From: Fictibacillus nanhaiensis
Lineage (GTDB): Bacteria > Bacillota > Bacilli > Bacillales > Fictibacillaceae
Assembly (NCBI GenBank): GCA_016401345.1
Contig: JAEACG010000003.1
Span: 124,001 to 188,000, forward strand
Direction of reading: 5' to 3'
Length of the DNA: 64,000 nucleotides
Within the stretch, counting starts at the first letter, position 1, and every line of letters starts with the position of its first letter. Under the pieces are notes generated by a model. It was not told the origin of the DNA. It was given only the letters and a program-made list of their open reading frames with translations, and did no database searches. Below, in pieces: positions 17,201 to 24,478 of this stretch. The translations under genes and the position numbers were made by a program.

Positions 17201-18595
17201 GTACAGCGTATTTACGCCAAGTGACTCGATATAGTCTAATTTCTTCTGGATACCAGCAATATCGCCACCAAAGAAGTCGTTCGACCATATTTCGTCCCCA
17301 TCATAGCCTTCTGTTTCTGCTTGACGAGGGTTGTCCGGCAGCTCATTCCAATCTCGGTGCTCGATCGGTTCAGTGCCACGCGCCGTTGTTTTTGCTTTGT
17401 CGTTCTTTTTGTTTCCGTTATAAAAACGGTCAGGGAAAATCTGATATACAACAGACTCTTTCATCCAGTCAGGTGTTTTATAAGACGGGTCGTATACAGT
17501 CATCTGGAATAGAGCGGCGTTCGTATCGGCTGCTGCCCCTTTTCCACCCTCACCTGTATCTTCTCCGTATTCTTTTACCGCATCTCCATCACGGGCGGTG
17601 AATTTATAGCCGTACACCCCTTTTTCTTCAGGTGTAACCGTAGCTTCCCACAGCTCGATGTCTTCGCCGTTCACTGTCGTCCAGCCAGCGTTCACCATAT
17701 CTTTTACCGTCGTATTGCCAGAGTTATAGTTACGAAGATATAGCTTTGCGCCAGTCAGGTCGCCCTTTTTTGTTTGCAGGCGAAGGGTTACGTCTTGTCC
17801 AACTTTGATCGCTCCAAACGGCGCACGAAATGCTTCGTTCCATGTATCATGGTGAAGCTTGCCTGCGTTCACGCTGCCATCCGGAAGACCCGCGTCATAG
17901 TTCGTGTACACTTCTTTTGTGTCATGATTGTAGAAAAACGTGATCTCTGCGTCTTTCAGTACGTTCAACTTCATGTTGTCCGCCGGATAATTTGGCGCAT
18001 CCCAATTGTTGCCGAGCACTACTTTAAATTCGTGCTTTCCTTTTGGCACTTGTGCGGTGTACGTGTAGATGTTGTCACCGTCTTCATCTTGTAATAGTGC
18101 AGTCGATTCACCAGGTGTCCACTCGCCTCCTGCTCCGATATCCGGCTGGATGTCACCTACGATTCGTGGTGTTTTTTCAGCAGGAAGTGGTTCTGAAATC
18201 GTTAATTTGTGAGTCGTGTCATCATAAACAAATGTAACTTCTTTTTCCGTATCAATCGTCAACTTGTAGTTATCACCACCTTGTTTTCCATCCACTCCAT
18301 AGTTCTCGTCCCATGAACCATTTATCGCAACCTTGTATTCATAGGTCCCGGCAGGAAGAGTACCTGTTAGTCGGTATTTTCCGTTCGGTTGCTGTTCCAT
18401 TTTTGTAGCAGTGTCAGCCGGGTTCCAGTCACTAGAACCGCCAAGTTCAGATTGCAGATCTCCAACAAGCGTTACGTTGCGCTCCACCGCTTTTGTTGAA
18501 GAAGGTTGTATGAGTAATGCAGATGCAAACGTTTGCAAAACAAGCGTAAGAAGCAATAACCAAGAAACCGTGTTGCGAGTTTTCATTTTCCTCAC
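14249..18595 (-). CDS. Large secreted amylopullulanase-type GH13 enzyme
   Basis: 1448 residues. Order: signal peptide (to about residue 36), two X25-like starch-enzyme modules (about 38-135 and 140-235, each with GDLQ/GDIQ and NW/SWD elements), an N-terminal beta domain (about 240-370), a GH13 barrel from about 377 with candidate nucleophile Asp near 649 (GWRLDVANE), acid Glu near 681 (LILGEIWDD) and Asp near 746 (GSHDTPR), a C-terminal beta domain, two FN3-like domains around an amylopullulanase-type beta domain, a third starch-binding-like module (about 1230-1335) and a final Ig-like domain. It should hydrolyse alpha-1,4 and possibly alpha-1,6 links in starch, pullulan and glycogen. The GTG at 18595 with AAAGGGGGA upstream is preferred to the TTG at 18622. 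Confidence 0.88.
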   Translation of the reverse strand: MRKMKTRNTVSWLLLLTLVLQTFASALLIQPSSTKAVERNVTLVGDLQSELGGSSDWNPADTATKMEQQPNGKYRLTGTLPAGTYEYKVAINGSWDENYGVDGKQGGDNYKLTIDTEKEVTFVYDDTTHKLTISEPLPAEKTPRIVGDIQPDIGAGGEWTPGESTALLQDEDGDNIYTYTAQVPKGKHEFKVVLGNNWDAPNYPADNMKLNVLKDAEITFFYNHDTKEVYTNYDAGLPDGSVNAGKLHHDTWNEAFRAPFGAIKVGQDVTLRLQTKKGDLTGAKLYLRNYNSGNTTVKDMVNAGWTTVNGEDIELWEATVTPEEKGVYGYKFTARDGDAVKEYGEDTGEGGKGAAADTNAALFQMTVYDPSYKTPDWMKESVVYQIFPDRFYNGNKKNDKAKTTARGTEPIEHRDWNELPDNPRQAETEGYDGDEIWSNDFFGGDIAGIQKKLDYIESLGVNTLYLNPVAHAASNHKYDATDYKAMDPMFGSPEEFKAFTKELKKRKMHLILDGVFNHVGDDSIYFDRYSKYKTVGAYEYWASIYDLMSSKGLSETEAKKQTEAKFKKEGQEFSSYGFHNWFNIENEKVNGIYKYQAWWGFDSLPEIKSIPGEAVDYDSELNNKPFADYIMYDKDSAAKSWLDRGASGWRLDVANEVDTEFWREFRKELKEGKKDDPLILGEIWDDASEYFLGDLYDSVMNYRFRGAMIDYLKNGNAEGAENQMNAVFEDYPQEAFYALMNLMGSHDTPRAAFILGNGTDSYERAELDPKYDHELGVKRLKLAAILQMGYAGAPTLYYGDEAGVTGSKDPDDRRTYPWGSEDKNLVKHYQNIGKVRSDYHDLFSYGELHHLYAEKDVLAYARTDKKNAALVITNRGNEPKTVELEVKKLIVNNVKLTDQLNKKYKTAVKDGKLTVTVPAMSGRMLVSDKHQNLKAPKAVKYVKASESSHAVSLFWKGDAKRYAIYQTTISGAFYEKVAETKGNSIKIDNLDNGRKYYFAVVAIDKNNNESMKTESKAAIPHVALKNGNYNISNVTALKNGVIDLSKPQTVAADIKITGETETDLAEGLQSELQVKEPGKTIWTSHKGTYTAQNGEYNTFSADFLPFKEGEYQYRYAFSTDLGRTWVTSETKTVTFTKGDDTTAPATSVTLEEPAQESGQVNLKWSVEGANEPYLFTIVRDGEVIDQVLDKSATTYKDLNVTNGNVYSYEVHIFDKAGNSVKSNAVQVTPDLVMVKVTMKVNAPAYTPQGVDITMPGSKNGWNTGAWKMTRGGAVTNDYEYTFEAQEGEVITYKYAKNSSWDQEGLADHTPSNPNDDDVSYYGYGATGTDLSFVVTNQGGNAMVVQDKILRWIDMPVVVTSHTDGQTVTSDTITLKGNSIKEGVMTINGQPVTINDEMTFSHTVNLSAGENKLNIHIEPSEENKTTIFKNDGGAIAKNTKDIVMTINKN
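18524..18537 (-). promoter_or_regulatory. Palindromic cre/MalR-like box inside the signal-peptide region
   Basis: TGCAAACGTTTGCA is a perfect 14-bp palindrome of the LacI/GalR operator type within the first codons of the amylopullulanase gene. It differs from the cre consensus at two positions and also resembles maltose-repressor operators (GCAAACGTTTGC), so either CcpA or a MalR-like repressor may bind. Confidence 0.5.
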
Positions 18596-18627
18596 TTCAT
18601 TTCCCCCTTTATTGTTGTGCAAATTAG

Positions 18628-18641
18628 CGAAAGCGTTTGCA
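18628..18641 (-). promoter_or_regulatory. cre-like box in the amylopullulanase leader
   Basis: CGAAAGCGTTTGCA matches the cre consensus at 12 of 14 positions and sits about 35 bp upstream of the start codon. Confidence 0.5.
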
Positions 18642-18653
18642 CAAATGCTTTTA

Positions 18654-18667
18654 AGATAACGCTTTCA
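18654..18667 (-). promoter_or_regulatory. cre-like box near the amylopullulanase promoter
   Basis: Read on the minus strand, TGAAAGCGTTATCT matches the cre consensus at 13 of 14 positions. It lies just downstream of a possible extended -10 (TGGCATAAT at about 18676-18684), a position suited to repression. Confidence 0.6.
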
Positions 18668-18839
18668 TTCCTTTTATTATGCCATGTTTTCTTTTCTTGG
18701 AAATGAGCCGTTCGGCTGATAAAACTGTTTATAAATAGTTAAATATTCTTATGTTTTCGACATTTCCAAGGCGTTAGAGGGTTTGGAAATATGAAGTTGA
18801 TAGCTGTTTACTTGTTTTTTTAAGTCAAGAGTGAAATCT

Positions 18840-18956
18840 GAGCGTTATGGAGCGAAACGATGGTTAATTGGAGCGGAACAAGAGATGTTTGGAGCGAAAA
18901 GCGGCCATGTTTGAGCGAACGTGTAATAAATACAAAAACACGTACCGTGAAATTTT
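18840..18956 (+). repeat. 21-bp-phased intergenic array E1 (GAGCG core) with terminal segment
   Basis: GAGCG occurs at 18840, 18850, 18871, 18892 and 18913, so the last four are exactly 21 bp apart; the surrounding consensus is TTKGAGCGRAA. The array ends in a conserved segment (about 18913-18956: GCGAACGTGTAATAAATAC, then ACACGTACCGTGAAAT) shared with arrays E2 and E3. It lies in the otherwise gene-free stretch between the amylopullulanase promoter and the small lipoprotein gene. Confidence 0.75.
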
Positions 18957-19018
18957 ATAAGATGCACGCACCTTGCAGTGAAATTTGCTCGTCCCATATC
19001 AAATTACTTCAAACAACA

Positions 19019-19053
19019 AAAAACCGGGTCCTCTCTGGTAGGTAGAGGCCCGG
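19019..19053 (-). terminator. Intrinsic terminator after the lipoprotein gene
   Basis: CCGGGCCTCT/AGAGGACCCGG forms a strong stem followed by TTTTTTG on the minus strand, just past the stop at 19067. Confidence 0.85.
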
Positions 19054-19066
19054 CACTTCTTTTATC

Positions 19067-19243
19067 TTATTCAGCTGACTCTTCTGTTGATTCCTCATCT
19101 GTTGAAGTTTCTTCTTCTTGAGTATCAGATTGTTCTGTGCTTGTATCTTCTTCAGTATTTGTGTCTTCCGAGTTGCTACATGCAGTGATCAAAAATATTG
19201 CCAAAAGAGATGCTCCGATTTTAGCCAAAAACGTTTTGCTCAT
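19067..19243 (-). CDS. Small acidic lipoprotein
   Basis: 58 residues. The signal peptide MSKTFLAKIGASLLAIFLI ends in a lipobox (LITAC, Cys22), followed by a tail made almost only of Ser, Thr, Glu, Asp, Asn and Gln. It should be lipid-anchored on the outer face of the membrane. Such acidic tails are low-complexity and give no function. AAGGGAG lies ten bases before the ATG, and a strong terminator follows, so I regard it as real despite its size. Confidence 0.75.
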   Translation of the reverse strand: MSKTFLAKIGASLLAIFLITACSNSEDTNTEEDTSTEQSDTQEEETSTDEESTEESAE

Positions 19244-19407
19244 TGTTCAATTGCTCCCTTCGGATTTTCATTATGATTTTTGCATGAGTATGGGATTTCT
19301 TTGTCCCTGTTCAGAATATATCATGAAAAAAAACCGAAAAGACGCAATTTACCAAGTCATAACGGAGACTTTACAATTCTAAAATTAGCTTTATATGAGC
19401 TTAATAA

Positions 19408-19884
19408 TTATAGATCATAATGCAGCACATATTGCGGCCCGACTGGACCAGGTTTGATCTGACCGCGATCTACAAAACCTACTTTTTCGTAAAGTTTTTT
19501 TGCAGGATCATTTTTGAAGTTTACGGCTAAAATGAGTTCGTTTACTTCCGGAAAGTGTTTGGAAACAAACAGAGGAAGCTGCAACATCGCAACTTTTGCA
19601 TACCCCTTTCCTTGCTCAGGGTGATTGATGGATAAAGCACGAATCACCATCGCGTTCGGGTTTGCGGTAAAATCTCCAATGTTTTCACCCTTATGTAGAA
19701 CGAAAAAGCCGACTGTTTTGTTGTCACCCTCAATAACTACAGGATGACGCCCCTGATCTTTTTCACATTTCTTTAAAGCATCATTCGGCATCGCCGTGAA
19801 TTTTTCTTGCTCCTGAGGTAAATAAAACGCGTTTAATGAATCTCGATGTATCTCGTTAAAGAAGGTTAGTAATGTGTTTGCCAT
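19408..19884 (-). CDS. GNAT-family N-acetyltransferase
   Basis: 158 residues with the GNAT fold: VIRALSINHPEQGKGYAKVAM (about 95-115) holds the QGKGYA acetyl-CoA pyrophosphate loop, and NDPAKKLYEKVGF near residue 130 is the usual C-terminal motif. The acceptor is unknown. It begins 21 bp after the SGNH hydrolase stop with CAGGAG as SD, so the two are probably co-transcribed. Confidence 0.85.
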   Translation of the reverse strand: MANTLLTFFNEIHRDSLNAFYLPQEQEKFTAMPNDALKKCEKDQGRHPVVIEGDNKTVGFFVLHKGENIGDFTANPNAMVIRALSINHPEQGKGYAKVAMLQLPLFVSKHFPEVNELILAVNFKNDPAKKLYEKVGFVDRGQIKPGPVGPQYVLHYDL

Positions 19885-19905
19885 CTATGTAACTCCTGTT
19901 CGGTT

Positions 19906-20502
19906 TTATTGGATAACAAGTGATTCTGCCGCTTCCAGCCACGTTTTTGCCATGAGTTCGTTACCTTTGCGTCTCATATGTACACCATCTGTTGTTAAGG
20001 ACACATCTGGCTTTTTGATTAGATGGTTGATAAAAACATCATGTGTAGGTACGAGCACGGCTTTAAATTCTTTTGCTAACTTTCGGACGACTTCCACGTA
20101 CGGCATCAACAGCTGATTTCCTTGAGATTCTGTGTTTTCCTTTATAATCGTAGGTTCCATTAAGACAAGTTTTGTTTTTGGTGAAAGCTGCGTTAACAAC
20201 CCCCGATACACTTCCTCAAATTTAGAAGCATCCACCTGCTCCAATTGAGGGCTGTCGAGCTGTCTCCACACATCGTTGATTCCAATGGAAACAGATAAAA
20301 AATCAGGCTCAAGATCGATTACATCTCGCTGCCACCGAAAAGCGAGGTCTGTCACGCGATGTCCGTTCACACCTTTATTGATCACTGTTACTTCCCCTGG
20401 CAAGACTTCTTTAATCATGCGAACGTAACCGTCACCCAGTCGATCTGCGTCTGTGTTTTTATTTGAAGCTGTAATGCTGTCACCGATAAAAATAATTTTC
20501 AT
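19906..20502 (-). CDS. SGNH/GDSL hydrolase (lysophospholipase L1-like)
   Basis: 198 residues with all four SGNH blocks: FIGDSIT near the N-terminus (nucleophile Ser), KGVNGHRV (Gly), SIGINDVW (Asn) and the C-terminal TDGVHMRRKG (Asp-x-x-His). No signal peptide, so an intracellular esterase or lipase-like enzyme. The ATG at 20502 is preferred to one two codons earlier because GGAGG is then nine bases away instead of three. Confidence 0.87.
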   Translation of the reverse strand: MKIIFIGDSITASNKNTDADRLGDGYVRMIKEVLPGEVTVINKGVNGHRVTDLAFRWQRDVIDLEPDFLSVSIGINDVWRQLDSPQLEQVDASKFEEVYRGLLTQLSPKTKLVLMEPTIIKENTESQGNQLLMPYVEVVRKLAKEFKAVLVPTHDVFINHLIKKPDVSLTTDGVHMRRKGNELMAKTWLEAAESLVIQ

Positions 20503-20572
20503 CTCCATTTCCCTCCCTGTTTTCTTTATTCTATTTTATCACGTCGAACCGAAATGTTAGGATTTAAAGGAT

Positions 20573-20601
20573 TTTACATTCTTTCTTTGAATATCTATAA
20601 A
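20573..20601 (+). promoter_or_regulatory. Putative sigma-A promoter of the methyltransferase gene
   Basis: TTTACA and TATAAA are separated by 17 bp and lie 27 bp upstream of the start codon at 20628. Confidence 0.5.
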
Positions 20602-20627
20602 AAATCCTTTTTTAAGGAGGTCGTATC

Positions 20628-21662
20628 ATGCTTGAAACAGCGGTTCAGCAACCGAAAACGTTCGGCCAAACAGAAATGAGGCCGTCATACCGAATGGATC
20701 TGCGACAGTATAGAGACAGAAAAGAATATGAAAAGTTTGTAAAAGTAAATACGGTGAACGATTGGTCCACTGTGACGTGGAAAGATATTGGCAAACCGTA
20801 TGAGGTGACTTCTTTTTCAAAAGAAAAAACAGAGTGGGAACAGACGCACGGCGAGATGCTCCCGGTCCATACATCCTGGACGATGTTCAACCAGTCCTTT
20901 CACGAGTGGTTCTCTAAGGATGTACCCACTGAGATTGGGGATAAAAAGAACGCTTTTTTTAAAAGTTTAACAAGCTTCAAGCCTAGTGAAGTAAAAACGG
21001 CACTTGGTGATTACGTGCGGATCCACCTCTGGAATTATGTGCACCGTATTCAAGACGGCATCTGGGATCCGCGTGGAAAGAGAGCTTTGTTCGAGGGACT
21101 GGACGTTCTGAAACCTCGCATACTATTTTTGGGAGCTGCTGAAGGCTATGAAGCGATGCAGCTGTCAGCGATGTACCCTGACGGTGAGGTAGTGATGGTG
21201 GATTATGATCCGTTCTGCCGAGATACACGGTTCGCAGAGTTTCCTGAGTCTTATCCGTTTTTAGGGAAAAATTCACGAACAGGTGGAGACAAAGTTTATT
21301 ATAAAAATGACTTCAATATCTCGTATGTCGTGGATGATATTCGCAATCTGCCTTATGGCAGAGAGTTCGACATCGTGCTCAGCGTCGGGTTGTTAGAGCA
21401 TTTTCCTGACTCTATGAAAGCTGAAGTCGTTGAGTTGCATCGAAAATTCTTGAAACCGAGTGGCTATATCGTGATGACGACACCTCGTGCGCAATTGCGT
21501 TCCAAACTGTATTACGAGATCATGGCGGATGTGATGAACCATACGTATCGCGAGCTGATGACGTTAGAGCAGATGGGACTCTATCTGCATGAAAACGGTC
21601 TGGAGATTATGCGACATGGTTATATAAAGGTGCATAACGGAATTGTGGCGAGGGCGAAATAG
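20628..21662 (+). CDS. Class I SAM-dependent methyltransferase, substrate unknown
   Basis: 344 residues. The Rossmann methyltransferase core lies in the C-terminal half: motif I is ILFLGAAEGYEAM (about 163-175), followed by the acidic VVMVDYD, DIVLSVGLLEHF (motif II region) and a loop GYIVMTTPR. The first 150 residues are outside the core and not recognised (MRPSYRMDLRQYRDRKEYEK). Motif I is unusual, with AAE in place of the usual GxG, but the fold signals are consistent. AAGGAGG precedes the ATG; a terminator follows. Confidence 0.75.
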   Translation: MLETAVQQPKTFGQTEMRPSYRMDLRQYRDRKEYEKFVKVNTVNDWSTVTWKDIGKPYEVTSFSKEKTEWEQTHGEMLPVHTSWTMFNQSFHEWFSKDVPTEIGDKKNAFFKSLTSFKPSEVKTALGDYVRIHLWNYVHRIQDGIWDPRGKRALFEGLDVLKPRILFLGAAEGYEAMQLSAMYPDGEVVMVDYDPFCRDTRFAEFPESYPFLGKNSRTGGDKVYYKNDFNISYVVDDIRNLPYGREFDIVLSVGLLEHFPDSMKAEVVELHRKFLKPSGYIVMTTPRAQLRSKLYYEIMADVMNHTYRELMTLEQMGLYLHENGLEIMRHGYIKVHNGIVARAK

Positions 21663-21669
21663 GAATGTG

Positions 21670-21699
21670 TGAAACCTGGAGAGGACTCCAGGTTTTTTT
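21670..21699 (+). terminator. Intrinsic terminator after the methyltransferase gene
   Basis: AACCTGGAG/CTCCAGGTT with an AGGA loop followed by a T-run. Confidence 0.88.
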
Positions 21700-21766
21700 G
21701 ATGTGTTCTTTTTTTGTAAGGTCTTTAGAATATTTGATGTTAGTTAACAGATTGATAGCGAAAAAT

Positions 21767-21877
21767 GTCGAAAATCGGATAAATAATTTTATACACGTAA
21801 TTATTGAGCTTAAACCCGGAATTATTGAACTTATCTGCGGATATAAAAGGAATTACCTCGTAATAATTTTACAGCGA
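21767..21877 (-). repeat. 21-bp-phased intergenic array E4 (AATWATTNCG core)
   Basis: On the plus strand units begin CGGATAAATAA, CGTAATTATTGAGC, CGGAATTATTGAAC, CGGATATAAAAGG and CGTAATAATTT, spaced 20, 21, 21 and 21 bp. Read on the minus strand the array ends in TTTTCGACATTT, the same terminus as E5, E6 and E7. It lies between the methyltransferase terminator and the convergent HAD gene. Confidence 0.7.
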
Positions 21878-21947
21878 CCATCTTATGCGAACATATCGGA
21901 ATAGTGTATTTTCCACATGTACACTTAATCCAATTTTTTTATTATTT

Positions 21948-22625
21948 TCAACTCTGGATTTGAATAGTTGTGTTTTTCAATAATACTTCCCTTAATTCAG
22001 AGACAGTATTAACAATAGAAGTAGGTTTTGCAGCTGTGAGTTCTTCCATTAAACCATATCCGTATGTAACGCCTATTGAATTGATACCTGTGTTACAAGC
22101 CCCGATAATATCATGCTTTCTGTCACCGATCATGATGAACGTTTCCTTTGGTTGATTGTTGTAATGATGAAGGATGTACTGAATGATCTCCGTTTTACTC
22201 GTACGTGTTCCGTTGAGATTGCTGCCAACAATCAAGTCGAAATGATGATGTATGTTGAAGTATTTTAAGATTTCTTCAGCAAATACGGTAGGTTTAGAGG
22301 TTGCGACAACTAATGTAAGGCCATTATCACTCAGTTCTTGAAGAAGTGAAGGGATATGTTCGTAAAGTGTATTCTCGTACATGCCTTTGTCCTTGAATCT
22401 TTCACGATAGTGCGTAATGGCTGTTCGGATCTGCGTTTCATTAAAGGAATAGAATTCTTGGAAAGATTGTTGAAGTGGTGGTCCGATGAAAGATTCTAAG
22501 TGATCAAGGTTCTCTTCTGTAATGCCCATTCTTCTCAAGGCAAACTGAACAGATTTTGTGATACCGATTTTAGGATCAGAAAGAGTCCCGTCTAAGTCAA
22601 ACAAGATATATTCATAATTCTTCAT
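21948..22625 (-). CDS. HAD-family phosphatase (phosphoglycolate phosphatase-like)
   Basis: 225 residues with the HAD motifs: FDLDGTLSDP (nucleophile Asp near residue 9), VVATSKP (Thr/Ser motif II), the Lys region near KTEI, and MIGDRKHDIIGA (motif IV acids). The helical cap between motifs I and II is the C1 type of phosphoglycolate/pyrophosphatase-like enzymes. Substrate not determinable. The ATG at 22625 (AAGGAG upstream) is chosen instead of a start 35 codons earlier, since the extra residues precede the HAD fold and have no SD. Confidence 0.85.
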   Translation of the reverse strand: MKNYEYILFDLDGTLSDPKIGITKSVQFALRRMGITEENLDHLESFIGPPLQQSFQEFYSFNETQIRTAITHYRERFKDKGMYENTLYEHIPSLLQELSDNGLTLVVATSKPTVFAEEILKYFNIHHHFDLIVGSNLNGTRTSKTEIIQYILHHYNNQPKETFIMIGDRKHDIIGACNTGINSIGVTYGYGLMEELTAAKPTSIVNTVSELREVLLKNTTIQIQS

Positions 22626-22681
22626 CTGATTTACTCTCCTTCGCAGCCATATTTTGAAGCTCAAATTTAAAATAGCATAAA

Positions 22682-22738
22682 AAGAAAGCTTGAAATAGGA
22701 CATACACCCTAAGGGAATGCTCCATTTCAAGCTTTTAT
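22682..22738 (-). terminator. Long-stem terminator after fabZ
   Basis: AAAGCTTGAAAT and ATTTCAAGCTTT pair around a 30-nt apical region that contains CCCTTAGGG, followed on the minus strand by CTTTTT. Confidence 0.65.
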
Positions 22739-22748
22739 GATAATTGTG

Positions 22749-22765
22749 TGGGGTCAGACCCCACT
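22749..22765. repeat. 17-bp palindromic GGGTCAGACCC element
   Basis: GTGGGGTC and GACCCCAC flank a single A downstream of fabZ. It shares the GGGTCAGACCC core with the perfect palindrome at 28800-28825. Confidence 0.55.
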
Positions 22766-22773
22766 GTGGTTTT

Positions 22774-23199
22774 TTATTTGCCTAGTGCGAAGGTGATCTC
22801 GACTTCGCAGGCTACTTGGCCATCCACAGTCGCGATTCCTTTACCTTTACCGATTGAACCGCGCACACGTGTCATCTCTACTTCTAGACGAAGCTGGTCG
22901 CCTGGTACGACTTGCTTTTTGAAGCGGCAGTTATCAATGCCTGCGAAGAATGCAAGGCGTCCGCGGTTTTCTTCTTTTTTCAGCATCGCGACTGCACCTA
23001 CTTGAGCGAGTGCTTCTACAATCAATACGCCTGGCATAACCGGATATTCCGGGAAGTGACCGTTGAAGAATTCTTCGTTCGCTGTAACGTTCTTGATTCC
23101 GACAGCACGCTCTCCTTCTTCTACTTCTAAGATCCGGTCAATCAACAAGAACGGATAACGGTGCGGAATGATTTCTTTGATTTCTTCGATCGTTAACAT
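22774..23199 (-). CDS. fabZ: 3-hydroxyacyl-ACP dehydratase
   Basis: 141 residues, the normal FabZ length. The hot-dog fold carries [10 protein letters not shown], then [20 protein letters not shown] with catalytic His48 and Glu62. It dehydrates 3-hydroxyacyl-ACP in each cycle of type II fatty acid elongation in the cytosol. The ATG at 23199 has AAAGGTG ten bases upstream; an in-frame TTG two codons earlier is too close. Its place next to flhP/flhO/mbl/spoIIID is the usual Bacillus order. Confidence 0.95.
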   Translation of the reverse strand: MLTIEEIKEIIPHRYPFLLIDRILEVEEGERAVGIKNVTANEEFFNGHFPEYPVMPGVLIVEALAQVGAVAMLKKEENRGRLAFFAGIDNCRFKKQVVPGDQLRLEVEMTRVRGSIGKGKGIATVDGQVACEVEITFALGK

Positions 23200-23289
23200 A
23201 TACAAACATCACCTTTCTTTTTTCACTCATTGTTTCTAATCTATTTTTATTATACTTGGTATTGTTACCTGGTACTAATTTTACATCAA

Positions 23290-23329
23290 AAGAAAACAAT
23301 GACTACATTCATTGCCATTGTTTTTTTAT
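23290..23329 (-). terminator. Intrinsic terminator after the EpuA-like gene
   Basis: AAACAATGGCA and TCATTGTTT pair imperfectly and are flanked by T/A runs on both strands, ten bases past the stop at 23337. Confidence 0.6.
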
Positions 23330-23336
23330 TATATCT

Positions 23337-23624
23337 TTACCCATCTTTTTCTACAAGGTCGATGATGTGTGTCCATGTTTCTTTTTCAAACACGTTCATC
23401 GGTTTGCCGTCACCAATCACGCCATAGCCAACCATCGTACCAACAGCAAAGCAGACGATGATTCCACAGACGAGGAGCAGCAGACGAAGCCAAATCGGAA
23501 AGCTTCTTTTCGTTCGGCGTTGGTACCACTGTTTCTTCTCTTCTTTAGTAGACGTTTCTTTTTCTTGGTAACGCTGTGTTTTCGGTTTTTCGTTTTTATT
23601 CAACTCTTGCATCTTATTCGTCAT
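23337..23624 (-). CDS. EpuA-family single-pass membrane protein
   Basis: 95 residues: a charged cytosolic N-terminus (about 1-43), one membrane helix (WLRLLLLVCGIIVCFAVGTM, about 45-65) and a short outside tail (YGVIGDGKPMNVF...). This is the EpuA family often listed as 'RNA polymerase subunit beta' in Bacillus genomes; nothing in the sequence supports a polymerase role. It follows flhP closely and belongs to the conserved mbl-flhO-flhP block. Confidence 0.78.
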   Translation of the reverse strand: MTNKMQELNKNEKPKTQRYQEKETSTKEEKKQWYQRRTKRSFPIWLRLLLLVCGIIVCFAVGTMVGYGVIGDGKPMNVFEKETWTHIIDLVEKDG

Positions 23625-23639
23625 ACAAACCTACCTCAT

Positions 23640-24467
23640 TTAGCGAAGCCCGTTTACTAACCCCATCATTTGGTCAGCAATTGTAAGAGAACGCGCATTA
23701 AATTGATAAGAACGTTGTGTTTGAATCATTTCCGTCATCTCGGTGGAAATGTTTACATTCGAGGATTCGAGTGCCCCTTGCTGAACGAAGTTACCTGCTC
23801 CAGCATTTACTTCCTCTATCAGTTGATTCAACGGAATGTCCTGTGGCGCTTGCAAGTTCTGCCCGACAGATACCATCAACTGCGGCCGAACCATGTTCAC
23901 AATCGCTAGCTGTCCTGATTCAACAATCGCTCCATTATTTAACGTTACCGAAACTTGGCCGTTTTGTCCAATGGTAATTTTGCTATGCTCAGCTGGAATC
24001 GTAATCGGTCCGTCTACACCCATTACTTTATTGCCTTCTGATGTAACAAGTTCCAACTGATTCGGGTTGTTAGCAGACGGTGATAAATAGAACGCGCCGT
24101 CCCTTGTGAACTGCTGCGTTTCGTTTCCGTTGTTATCCACGCCCGAAACCTGAAAATAAAAGCTAGGCTGTGTGAGCGCTACATCAAGAAGTCGTCCAGT
24201 CTGTTGCAGCGTGCCCGCTTCTAAACTAAGTGCAGTTGAAGAAACACGCGCTCCGCTGCCCAGTCGAATTCCGTTGGGCGTTAGTCGGCCCGCTTCAGTC
24301 GGATTCAGTGCTTCACTATTAATCTGCTGAAAAAGAATATCCGAAAATTGCGCCTCGCGTCTTTTATAGCCGTTCGTCGTGCTGTTCGCCATATTATTTG
24401 AGATGGTATCAAGCTTATGCTGTAGCTGCCCCATCGTTACTGCTGCTGAAATCATAGACTGGTTCAT
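23640..24467 (-). CDS. flhP: Flagellar rod/hook-basal-body protein FlhP
   Basis: 275 residues. The N-terminal flagellar rod motif TISNNMANSTTNGYKRREAQ and the C-terminal VNISTEMTEMIQTQRSYQF/NARSLTIADQM helix are typical of FlgG/FlgF-type rod proteins. In Bacillus FlhO and FlhP are rod components downstream of mbl. It follows flhO by 11 bp with GGGGATC as SD and is translated from the same mRNA. Confidence 0.92.
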   Translation of the reverse strand: MNQSMISAAVTMGQLQHKLDTISNNMANSTTNGYKRREAQFSDILFQQINSEALNPTEAGRLTPNGIRLGSGARVSSTALSLEAGTLQQTGRLLDVALTQPSFYFQVSGVDNNGNETQQFTRDGAFYLSPSANNPNQLELVTSEGNKVMGVDGPITIPAEHSKITIGQNGQVSVTLNNGAIVESGQLAIVNMVRPQLMVSVGQNLQAPQDIPLNQLIEEVNAGAGNFVQQGALESSNVNISTEMTEMIQTQRSYQFNARSLTIADQMMGLVNGLR

Positions 24468-24478
24468 TTTTGATCCCC

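Noticed and set aside
17236-17601. Frames opposite the amylopullulanase gene
   Set aside because: Antisense shadows of a strongly coding region; no SD and no conservation to known proteins.
18860-19045. Open frame through array E1
   Set aside because: The 21-bp period equals seven codons, so a phased array gives an open frame by itself. The matching ends of E1 and E3 differ by one base in length, which breaks any shared frame, and units of 20 or 22 bp occur in other arrays. No SD fits.
23337-23624. Calling the 95-residue protein an RNA polymerase subunit
   Set aside because: The common database name is not supported: the protein is a single-pass membrane protein of the EpuA type with no polymerase motif.
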